A stretch of DNA of 44,351 nt from contig NZ_JAAFYZ010000067.1 in NCBI RefSeq assembly GCF_018274385.1, positions 1-44,351 on the forward strand, read 5' to 3'. The notes beneath the pieces were generated by a model that was given only the letters and a program-made list of their open reading frames with translations, was not told where the DNA came from and searched no databases. Within the stretch, counting starts at the first letter, position 1, and each line of letters opens with the position of its first letter. The DNA is from Catenulispora pinistramenti. GTDB lineage: Bacteria; Actinomycetota; Actinomycetes; Streptomycetales; Catenulisporaceae. Position numbers and translations under genes: made by a program. This document shows positions 31,930 through 39,203 of this stretch, in pieces.

Positions 31930-32271
31930 GACGGCCCCTCGCGACAAGGCTGACAGGGTATGGGCGGACGGTTTGCAAGGTGTGTGCTGTGATGGTGCGA
32001 CCGCAGGTGGCGCCACGGGTGGCGCCATGGCTGGGCTCATCCAACCGGGAGCCGGGGACCTGAGTCAAGCCTCGAATAACGTGTTCGATTCCCGTCGGTG
32101 GTGATGGGGCGGTTTGCACGGCTAAGAGCGCGAAGTGCGACGATTCGCGGTATGCCGAACCGCCGGCCGACCACGCAGGCTGTGAACGGTCTCAGATATC
32201 TGCTTCACCGGGCAATCCCTCCTGGACAGCCCGCCCCGGCGGTGTGATGGTGACAGACCAGGGGGGAAGCC
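31930..32271. promoter_or_regulatory. Divergent intergenic region with two TGGCGCCA palindromes
   Basis: This 342-bp gap separates the conservon-like operon from the W-G repeat gene. GGTGGCGCCA occurs at 32006-32015 and 32018-32027; each contains the palindrome TGGCGCCA, in phase at 12 bp and about 80-100 bp upstream of the kinase start. I see no gene or clear terminator in the rest. A tRNA T-arm-like stretch at 32079-32098 is not part of a tRNA. Confidence 0.4.
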
Positions 32272-33216
32272 ATGTCATCGGTATCGAACAAAGTCACCTG
32301 GTGGGACGCCACGAGCACGGCCGGACCGGCCGTCGCGGAGCTGGCCGGCAACCTGATCATCGCCTGGCGCGGCAATCAGAACAGCCGGAACCTGACGGTC
32401 GCGAACGTGACCGGCTCGTCCGGCGGTTTGGCGGGGACGGCACTGCGATCGACGGTCCTGTCGGACTCATCGGACCACGCACCCGCTCTCAGCAGGACCC
32501 TGACAACCGGCTATACGGCCCAGCTCGCCTGGGCCGGAATCAACGGCGCGCACTCGCTCAACGTCGCCGACCTCGGCGTGGACACCAGCGACTGGCAGCT
32601 CACCGGCCACATCGTCGGCCGTGCCCTGGTGGCCGGGGACAGCGTGTCGGCCACGTCCGGGCCGGTCTGGACCGGCGCCGGCCACAGCGACGTCAACCAG
32701 CTCGGCGTCCTGGACCAGAACAGCCGGTCCGTCCTCATCGAGGAGACCGGGGATCTGGTCTTCGGCGCGCCCAGCACGTCGGAGTTCATCTTCGACGCCC
32801 GGGGACCGGCGCAGGCGCGCGACACCGATGACGGCGAGACGCTGTGGGCCTGGACCGCCTCGGACGGCGCTCTCACCTTCGCCTTGGTGAGACAGGGTTT
32901 TCCGTTGCCCGCGGCGGTGGTCAAGTCGCCGCAGAGCAGCGGATTCGGACCCTCCTCGATCGAGCAGGCCTACCCGGGCGGCCCGCTGTGCATCGCCTGG
33001 ACCGGGATCGACGGCGCGGGAGAACTCAATGTCGCACCGGTGAACCCGGACGCGATCCGGAACGGCACAGACCCGATCGGCGCCGTGTACACCCTGCCTG
33101 AGACCAGTATCGCCGCGCCCACGCTGCTCTACCGGCCGCTCCTCGACGCACTGGCGATCTTCTGGGCCGGCACGGATGGCGCCGGCACGCTCAACGGCTG
33201 CAACGTCCAGCTGTAG
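32272..33216 (+). CDS. W-G repeat protein, beta-propeller-like
   Basis: A 314-residue protein built from about six repeats whose core is W-x-G-x(3-5)-L-N: IIAWRGNQNSRNLTVANV, AQLAWAGINGAHSLNVADL, GPVWTGAGHSDVNQLGVL, TLWAWTASDGALTFALV, CIAWTGIDGAGELNVAPV and AIFWAGTDGAGTLNGCNV. The spacing of about 45-55 residues suggests a six-bladed propeller or lectin-like fold that binds carbohydrate or a protein surface. No enzyme motif, signal peptide or TM helix is seen. GGGGGGAAG immediately upstream supports ATG 32272. I do not recognise a named family. It has only one Cys, next to the C-terminus. Confidence 0.7.
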   Translation: MSSVSNKVTWWDATSTAGPAVAELAGNLIIAWRGNQNSRNLTVANVTGSSGGLAGTALRSTVLSDSSDHAPALSRTLTTGYTAQLAWAGINGAHSLNVADLGVDTSDWQLTGHIVGRALVAGDSVSATSGPVWTGAGHSDVNQLGVLDQNSRSVLIEETGDLVFGAPSTSEFIFDARGPAQARDTDDGETLWAWTASDGALTFALVRQGFPLPAAVVKSPQSSGFGPSSIEQAYPGGPLCIAWTGIDGAGELNVAPVNPDAIRNGTDPIGAVYTLPETSIAAPTLLYRPLLDALAIFWAGTDGAGTLNGCNVQL

Positions 33217-33334
33217 GGGCCACGCGGTTCCGCGGCCATATACGTTCACTGTGCGGCAACTGCGTTCAATGCGCCGCGAATAGTCGCTTTCCGCCCTCTA
33301 AAACCAGTGGCTGCTCCCGGGAGCGCCTATTACC

Positions 33335-35053
33335 GTGGCGATCATGCGGCGCCTCCCCGAACCGGACCCCGGCCTCCCCGACACCAGATCGGCGACCCGG
33401 TACTTGTTCTGGCTCGTCCGCAAGCAGTGGACGAGCATGACGCTCGGCGCCTTCTGGGGCGTGGTGTGGATGCTCAGCCAGGCGCTGATGCCGGCCGCGA
33501 TCGGCAAGGCCATCGACGTCGGGGTGAGCGCGAAGGACTCCCGCGAGCTGTGGCACTGGTCCCTGGTGGTGTTCGGGCTGGGCTGCCTGACCGGCCTGGC
33601 CGGGATCCTGCGGCACCGCTGCGCGGTCACCAACTGGCTGGCCGCCGGCTACCGCACCGTGCAGCTCACCGCCCAGCGCGCCACCGAACTCGGCGCCACC
33701 CTGCCCGGCCGGATCGGCACCGGCGACGTGGTCGCCATCGGCACCGCCGACGCCTCCAGCATCGGCGCCACGATGGACGTCAGCGCGCGGTTCGTCGGCG
33801 CGGTGGTGTCCATCGTGGTGGTGGCCGTGCTGCTGCTGCGCTCCGAGCTGCGGATCGGGCTCACGGTGCTGATCGGCGTGCCGCTGATCATGGCGCTGGT
33901 CGGCCCGCTCCTGAAGCCCATGCACCGGCGGCAGAGCGAGGTGCGCGCCCTCCAGGGCAAGCTGACCGGCCGGGCCAACGACATCGTGGCCGGGCTGCGG
34001 GTGCTGCGCGGCATCGGCGGCGAGCCGGAGTTCGCCGACCGCTACCGGACCCAGTCCCAGTCGCTGCGCTTCGCCGGCGTGCGCGTGGCCCGGGTGGAGT
34101 CGGTGCTGGACTCGGCGCAGGTGTTGCTGCCCGGGCTGTTCGTGGTCGGCGTGACCTGGCTCGCGGCCCGGCTGGCGCTGTCCCATGACATCACCGCCGG
34201 GCAGCTGGTGGCCTTCTACGGCTACGCCGCGTTCCTGGTGGTGCCGTTGCAGACCATCACCGAGGCCTGGGGCCGGTTCCTGCGGGCGCACGTGGCGGCC
34301 GGCAAGGTGGTCCGGGTGCTGGCCCTCCAGCATCCGCTGGCCGAGGACTCGGGCTCGGCGGGGGACGCCGAGGGCACCGGCGCGCTCGCCGACGAGCACT
34401 CCGGCCTGCGCCTCAAGCCCGGCTCGTTCACCGCGGTGGCCGCCGCGGACTCCGCCGAGGCGATGGAGCTGGCCGATCGGCTGGGCCGCTACCGGGCCGC
34501 CGAAGGGGTCACGCTGGACGGCGTACCGCTGGAGACCCTGCCCCTGGACCGAGTGCGGCAGCGGGTCCTCGTGGCGGACAACGACGCGCGGCTGTTCGCC
34601 GGGCGCCTGGCCGACGAACTGGCCGGGCCCGGCGGCGCCGACGCCGACGGCGCCCTCACCTCAGCGCTGCACACCGCCGCGGCCGAGGACATCATCGAGG
34701 CCCTGCCCGAGGGCCTGGACGCCGTGGTCGCCGAACGCGGCCGCTCCTTCTCCGGCGGCCAGCAGCAGCGGCTGCGCCTGGCCCGCGCGCTGCTCGCCGA
34801 CCCCGAGGTGCTGCTGCTGGTCGAGCCGACCAGCGCCGTGGACGCGCACACCGAGGCGCGCATCGCCGAGCGGCTGGCCGCGGCCCGCGCCGGCCGCACC
34901 ACCGTGGTGTTCACCACCAGCCCCCTGATGCTCGACCGGGCCGAGCGCGTGGTGTTCCTGGCCGGCGGCCGGGCCGCGGCCGAGGGCCGGCACCGCGAAC
35001 TTCTGGCGACCGTGCCCGCCTACCGGGCCACCGTGACCAGGGAAGAGGACTGA
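33335..35053 (+). CDS. ABC exporter half-transporter, degenerate ATP site subunit
   Basis: A 572-residue TMD-NBD protein with six membrane helices (about 30-310) and a C-terminal ABC domain. The Walker A region reads LKPGSFTAVAAADSAEAMEL (about 358-377), with no GxxGxGKS/T at all. The signature SFSGGQQQRLRLARAL (about 470) is intact. Walker B is VLLLVEPTSAVD with V in place of the usual Asp before the catalytic Glu, and the H-loop reads FTTSPLM with no His. It cannot bind or hydrolyse ATP alone and must pair with the protein encoded one base downstream. Start GTG 33335; ATG 33344 is possible. Confidence 0.9.
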   Translation: MAIMRRLPEPDPGLPDTRSATRYLFWLVRKQWTSMTLGAFWGVVWMLSQALMPAAIGKAIDVGVSAKDSRELWHWSLVVFGLGCLTGLAGILRHRCAVTNWLAAGYRTVQLTAQRATELGATLPGRIGTGDVVAIGTADASSIGATMDVSARFVGAVVSIVVVAVLLLRSELRIGLTVLIGVPLIMALVGPLLKPMHRRQSEVRALQGKLTGRANDIVAGLRVLRGIGGEPEFADRYRTQSQSLRFAGVRVARVESVLDSAQVLLPGLFVVGVTWLAARLALSHDITAGQLVAFYGYAAFLVVPLQTITEAWGRFLRAHVAAGKVVRVLALQHPLAEDSGSAGDAEGTGALADEHSGLRLKPGSFTAVAAADSAEAMELADRLGRYRAAEGVTLDGVPLETLPLDRVRQRVLVADNDARLFAGRLADELAGPGGADADGALTSALHTAAAEDIIEALPEGLDAVVAERGRSFSGGQQQRLRLARALLADPEVLLLVEPTSAVDAHTEARIAERLAAARAGRTTVVFTTSPLMLDRAERVVFLAGGRAAAEGRHRELLATVPAYRATVTREED

Positions 35054-35054
35054 G

Positions 35055-36854
35055 ATGGCGCTGTCTCCCACCCCGCCTGCGGCACCGACCACGTCCGCCG
35101 GCCGCGAGGCGCTGCCGGTGGCGACCTATCCCGAGGTGCGCCGCTACGCCGGCCAGATCGCCCGCAAGCGCCGCCGCGACCTGGTACTGACCATCGGCCT
35201 GTTCGCGCTGGCCGCGTTGGCCGGGCTGTTCGGGCCACGGCTGCTCGGCTCGCTCATCGACGGTGTGCAGCACGGCACCACCTCCGGGCACGTGGACACC
35301 ATCGTCGGCCTGATCGCCTTCTTCCTCGTCCTGCAGACAGTGCTGACCCGCTATGCGCGGCTGGCGGCCGGCAAATTCGGCGAGGGCGTGCTGGCCGAGC
35401 TGCGCGAGAACTTCGTCTCCCGGGTGCTGGAGCTGCCGCTGTCCGTGGTGGAGCGGGCCGGCAGCGGCGACCTGCTGTCGCGGTCCTCGCGGGACGTGGA
35501 CAGCCTGAGCATGGCCGCCCGCTACGGCCTGCCCACCACGCTGGTCGCCATCGTCACCGTGCTGCTCACCATCGGCGCCCTGGCCCTGGTCAGCCCGTGG
35601 GCGGTGCTGCCGCTGCTGGTCATCGTGCCGCCGATCGCGGCGGTGTTCCGCTGGTACCTCAAGCGCGCGCCGGCCGGCTACCTGGCCGAGAGCGCGCGCT
35701 ACGCGGACATGACCGACGGCCTGGCCGAGACCGTGGACGGCGCCCGCACCGTGGAGGCCCTGGGCCGGCAGCGGCAGCGGATCGAGCGCACCGACGACGA
35801 CATCCGGGCCCAGTTCGCGGCCGAGCGCTACACCCTGCGCCTGCGCTGCGGGTTCTGGCCGACCGCGGAGTCCTGCTACATCGTGCCGGTGGCGCTGACC
35901 CTGCTGTTCGGCGGCCTGGGCTACATCCACGGCTGGTTCAGCCTCGGCCAGGTCACCGCGGCCACCTTGTACATGCAGCAGATCATGGGCCCGATCGACG
36001 ACATGCTGGCCTGGGCCGACCAGCTCCAGGTGGGCGGCGCCTCGCTGGCCCGGCTGCTCGGCGTGGCCGGCGTCCCGGCCGACCGCGAGGCCTCCGGCGA
36101 ACAGCCCGACGGCGAGGACATGCTGGCCCGCGACGTGCGCTACTCCTACATCCCGGGCCGCGAAGTCCTGCACGGTGTGGACCTGACCCTGCACGCCGGC
36201 GAACGCCTGGCCATGGTCGGCCCCTCCGGCGCGGGCAAGTCCACCCTCGGCCGCCTGCTGGCCGGCATCCACGGCCCCAGCGCGGGCTCGGTCGCGGTCG
36301 GCGGCGTCCCGCTGGTGGAACTGCCGCTCGCGGACCTGCGCGGCCAAGTGGCGCTGGTGAACCAGGAACACCACGTGTTCGCCGGCACCGTGCGCGAGAA
36401 CGTGGTGCTGCCCCGTCCGGAATCCACCGAGGCCGAGGTCCGCGACGCCCTGGCCGCGGTGGACGCGCTGGCCTGGGTCGAGGCGCTGCCCGAGGGCCTC
36501 CAGACGGCGATCGGCGCCGAGGGCCACACCTTGTCCCCGGCCCAGGCGCAGCAGCTGGCGCTGGCCCGCCTGGTCCTGGCCGACCCGCACACGCTGGTGC
36601 TCGACGAGGCGACCTCGCTGATCGACCCCCGCGCCGCACGGCACCTGGAACGCTCCCTTGCGGCAGTGCTGGAGGGCCGGACGGTGATCGCCATCGCGCA
36701 CCGGCTGCACACCGCGCACGACGCGGACCGGGTGGCGGTGGTCGAGGACGGGATGATCGCCGAGCTGGGGAGCCACGAGGAACTGGTCGCGACCGGCGGC
36801 GCTTACGCCGGGCTGTGGGAGTCCTGGCATGGGCGGGGGAGCGCGGGAGAGTAG
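35055..36854 (+). CDS. ABC exporter half-transporter, catalytic ATP site subunit
   Basis: A 599-residue TMD-NBD protein. Six membrane helices occupy about residues 40-320. In the ABC domain Walker A is GPSGAGKST (about 389), Walker B is LVLDEATS (about 515) and the H-loop is IAIAHRL (about 546), all intact, while the signature reads TLSPAQAQQLALARL instead of LSGGQ. It complements the preceding subunit: its Walker sites plus that subunit's SGGQ make one working site. Exported substrate unknown (drug, peptide or lipid). ATG 35055 follows the previous stop by one base. A strong terminator follows. Confidence 0.92.
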   Translation: MALSPTPPAAPTTSAGREALPVATYPEVRRYAGQIARKRRRDLVLTIGLFALAALAGLFGPRLLGSLIDGVQHGTTSGHVDTIVGLIAFFLVLQTVLTRYARLAAGKFGEGVLAELRENFVSRVLELPLSVVERAGSGDLLSRSSRDVDSLSMAARYGLPTTLVAIVTVLLTIGALALVSPWAVLPLLVIVPPIAAVFRWYLKRAPAGYLAESARYADMTDGLAETVDGARTVEALGRQRQRIERTDDDIRAQFAAERYTLRLRCGFWPTAESCYIVPVALTLLFGGLGYIHGWFSLGQVTAATLYMQQIMGPIDDMLAWADQLQVGGASLARLLGVAGVPADREASGEQPDGEDMLARDVRYSYIPGREVLHGVDLTLHAGERLAMVGPSGAGKSTLGRLLAGIHGPSAGSVAVGGVPLVELPLADLRGQVALVNQEHHVFAGTVRENVVLPRPESTEAEVRDALAAVDALAWVEALPEGLQTAIGAEGHTLSPAQAQQLALARLVLADPHTLVLDEATSLIDPRAARHLERSLAAVLEGRTVIAIAHRLHTAHDADRVAVVEDGMIAELGSHEELVATGGAYAGLWESWHGRGSAGE

Positions 36855-36887
36855 CGCGCGGGTGTGAGCAGCCCTCACACCCGCGCG
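36855..36887. terminator. Bidirectional terminator
   Basis: CGCGCGGGTGTGAG-CAGCC-CTCACACCCGCGCG is a perfect 14-bp stem with a 5-nt loop. It begins right after the ABC stop and overlaps the last codons of the convergent GlxA-type gene. Confidence 0.85.
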
Positions 36888-37912
36888 AACGTCCGCCGAT
36901 AAGCCTGCGGCGACACCCCCACCGAAGCCCGCAGGTGCTGCCGCATCGACGTGGCCGTCCCGAACCCGGCCCGCTCCGCGACCCGGTCGATCGGCAGATC
37001 CGTCGCCTCCAGCAGATGCCGCGCCAGATCCACGCGCTGCCGGGTCAGCCACTGCCCCGGGCTCTGCCCGGTCTCGGTGCGGAACTGGCGGGTGAAGGTC
37101 CTGATACTCATCCGCGCCTGCCCGGCCAGGTCCTGCAACGTCAGCGGCTCGTGCAGCCGCTCCAGTGCCCAGGCGCGCGCCGGTCCGGTCCCGGCCGCGG
37201 TCGGGGCGGGCATCGGACGCTCGATGTACTGCGCCTGCCCGCCGTCGCGCGAGGGCGGCACCACGCAGGCCCGCGCGGCGAAGTTCGCCACCGAGCTGCC
37301 GTGGTCGGTGCGGATCAGGTGCAGGCACAGGTCGATCGCGGCGGCGACGCCGGCGGAGGTGAGGATGTCGCCGTCGTCGATGAACAGCACATTGGGGTCC
37401 ACGGACAGCGCCGGGAACTGCTCCTCCATGTGCTCGGCCTGATTCCAGTGCGTCGTCACCATGCGGCCGTCGAGCAGGCCCGCGGCGGCGAAGACGTAGG
37501 CGCCGGTGCACAGCGCGACCTTGCGCGCTTCCGGACGGATGCCGGCCAGCGCGGCCGCCAGCTCCGGCGACAGCGCGGCGCCGTCGGCGATCTCGTCCAC
37601 GATCGGGTAGGCCGGCGGCACGATCACCGTGTCGGCCGTGGCCAGCGCCTCGGCACCGTGCTCGACATACAGCCGGTAGTCCTCGGTGGTCGCCACCGGC
37701 CCGGCCGACAACCCGCAGGTCACCACGTCGTACAGGGGCTGCCCGTCCTGGTCCCGCGCCGCGCCGAACAGCCGGGCCGGGATGCCGAGGTCGAACGGGA
37801 TCACGCCGTCCAGCGCGAGGACCACGACGCGGTGGCGCGGCGGGCCGGAGTGCGGCAGCGAGTCAGAGCGCGGCGGCGAGTCGGACTGACGCGGGGAGCA
37901 GGTACTGGCCAT
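36875..37912 (-). CDS. GlxA-family regulator (DJ-1/PfpI domain plus AraC HTH)
   Basis: A 345-residue transcription factor. The N-terminal DJ-1/PfpI-like domain (about 27-215) has RVVVLALDGVIPFDLGIPARLFG, VALCTGAYVFAAAGLLDGRMVTTHW and DGDILTSAGVAAAIDLCLHLI; a Cys sits in the nucleophile-elbow position (LCTGAY). The AraC-type HTH (about 245-340) has LTLQDLAGQARMSIRTFTRQFRTETGQSPGQWL and ERAGFGTATSMRQHLRASVGVSPQAYRRTF. It is divergent from a quinone-oxidoreductase-like gene and may activate it through the inverted repeat in the 71-bp gap. Confidence 0.92.
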   Translation of the reverse strand: MASTCSPRQSDSPPRSDSLPHSGPPRHRVVVLALDGVIPFDLGIPARLFGAARDQDGQPLYDVVTCGLSAGPVATTEDYRLYVEHGAEALATADTVIVPPAYPIVDEIADGAALSPELAAALAGIRPEARKVALCTGAYVFAAAGLLDGRMVTTHWNQAEHMEEQFPALSVDPNVLFIDDGDILTSAGVAAAIDLCLHLIRTDHGSSVANFAARACVVPPSRDGGQAQYIERPMPAPTAAGTGPARAWALERLHEPLTLQDLAGQARMSIRTFTRQFRTETGQSPGQWLTRQRVDLARHLLEATDLPIDRVAERAGFGTATSMRQHLRASVGVSPQAYRRTFARV

Positions 37913-37946
37913 GGCCCGATTCTTTCACATGTTGGCCATCGGGCCA
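37912..37946. promoter_or_regulatory. Inverted repeat between GlxA-type regulator and oxidoreductase
   Basis: TGGCCCGAT (37912-37920) and ATCGGGCCA (37938-37946) are perfect 9-bp arms separated by 17 bp. They cover the regulator's start and lie upstream of the divergent oxidoreductase, a sensible AraC-type site. Confidence 0.5.
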
Positions 37947-37983
37947 CTGTCGTGGCCCGGGCCCGATCCGGGACCGTAGAGCC

Positions 37984-38967
37984 ATGACCGACCAGCCTTT
38001 GAACACCACACAGACCATGCGCGCGATCGTCGCCGCCGAGCCCGGCCCGGCCGCCGTGCTCAAGGAGATCCGCGTCCCCAAGCCCCAGCCCGGCCTCACC
38101 GAAGTGCTGGTCCGAGTACACGCCGCCGCCATCAACCCGACCGATTGGAAGACCCGTGCCAACGGCTGGGCGGGCCGCCGCGGCGCCATCGAAGAGGGCG
38201 TCATCCTCGGCTGGGACGTCTCCGGGGTGGTCGAGGCAGTCGGCCGCGGCGTCACCCTCTTCCAGCCCGGCGACGAGGTCTTCGGCATGCCGCTGTTCCC
38301 GACCTTCGCCGGCGGCTACAGCGAGTACGTCACCGCCCCGGCCCGCCACTTCGCCCGCAAGCCCGAAGGCCTGACCCACGTCCAGGCCGCCGCGCTGCCG
38401 CTGGCCTCGCTCACCGCCTACCAGGCGCTGCACGACTTCGCGAACGTGCAGCCGGGCCAGAAGGTGCTCATCCACGCCGCGGCCGGCGGCGTCGGCCACT
38501 TCGCCGTGCAGATCGCCAAGGCGCTCGGCGCGCACGTCATCGGCACCGCCAGCGCCGCCAAGCACGACTTCGTGCGCGGTCTGGGCGCCGACGAGGTGAT
38601 CGACTACCGCGAGGTGGACTTCGCCGAGGCGGTGAGCGGCGTCGACGTCGTCATCGACACGATCGGCGGCGACTACTTCGACCGCTCGCTGCGCACCTTG
38701 AACCCCGGCGGCACGCTGGTTGCGCTGAACTACGACGTGGACGCCGCGATGCGGGCGCGCGCCGCAGAGCGCGGCGTTACCTCCGACTTCCTGCTGGTCG
38801 AGCCGGACCTCGGCGGCCTGACCGCGATCCGGGCCCTGGTGGCGGACGGCCGGCTGCGCCCGGTGATCGACACCACGCTGCCGTTGGCCGAGGCCGCGAA
38901 GGCGCACGAGATCGGCGAGACCAACCGGGCCAGCGGCAAGATCGTCCTGACCGTCGTGGACGACTGA
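37984..38967 (+). CDS. NADPH-dependent quinone-oxidoreductase-like protein (zinc-free MDR)
   Basis: A 327-residue medium-chain reductase. The N-terminal GroES-like half has VLKEIRVPKPQPGLTEVLVRVHAAAINPTDWKTR and LGWDVSGVVEAVGRGVTLFQPGDEVFGM. The Rossmann half has KVLIHAAAGGVGHFAVQIAKALGAHVIGTAS, with AAGGVG as nucleotide-binding loop. The cysteine ligands of the structural zinc lobe are absent, so it belongs to the quinone-reductase group. The last 23 bp, including the stop codon, are tandemly duplicated directly downstream (38968-38990). Probably regulated by the divergent GlxA-type protein. Confidence 0.92.
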   Translation: MTDQPLNTTQTMRAIVAAEPGPAAVLKEIRVPKPQPGLTEVLVRVHAAAINPTDWKTRANGWAGRRGAIEEGVILGWDVSGVVEAVGRGVTLFQPGDEVFGMPLFPTFAGGYSEYVTAPARHFARKPEGLTHVQAAALPLASLTAYQALHDFANVQPGQKVLIHAAAGGVGHFAVQIAKALGAHVIGTASAAKHDFVRGLGADEVIDYREVDFAEAVSGVDVVIDTIGGDYFDRSLRTLNPGGTLVALNYDVDAAMRARAAERGVTSDFLLVEPDLGGLTAIRALVADGRLRPVIDTTLPLAEAAKAHEIGETNRASGKIVLTVVDD

Positions 38968-38990
38968 TCCTGACCGTCGTGGACGACTGA
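38945..38990. repeat. Perfect 2 x 23-bp tandem duplication over the stop codon
   Basis: The unit 38945-38967 (starting TCCTGACCGTC, ending GACGACTGA) is repeated exactly at 38968-38990. The first copy encodes the final residues LTVVDD and the stop; the second is untranslated. Confidence 0.9.
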
Positions 38991-39011
38991 TCGGCCGCTG
39001 ACGATCTGCTC

Positions 39012-39055
39012 ACGAGCGTGCCCCGGACCATACTGCTGGTCGGGGGCACGCTCGT
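39012..39055 (+). terminator. Long-stem terminator
   Basis: The arms 39012-39030 and 39037-39055 pair over 18 of 19 positions (ACGAGCGTGCCCC with GGGGCACGCTCGT, then GACCA with TGGTC) around a 6-nt loop; TCTTCG follows. It lies 44 bp after the oxidoreductase stop. Confidence 0.85.
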
Positions 39056-39203
39056 CTTCGATCGCGAGGCCGATCGGCCCCATTACCCGCGGCGAACGCA
39101 AGGTAATCCGGCGATCAAGGATTGAATCCGAAGGATTTTCATCGGTAGACTGGTCGTACACTATTTCTTCCACTGCTCATCAGACGATCAGGCGAGGTGA
39201 CAC

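Noticed and set aside
32079..32098. GTTCGATTCCCG resembles a tRNA T-arm
   Set aside because: The stem has a mismatch, and no matching acceptor, D-arm or anticodon arm is found at the right distances upstream.
34911..37511. 866-codon minus-strand frame over the ABC genes
   Set aside because: Antisense of the two ABC subunits and, at its right end, the wrong frame of the GlxA-type gene; no recognisable domain.
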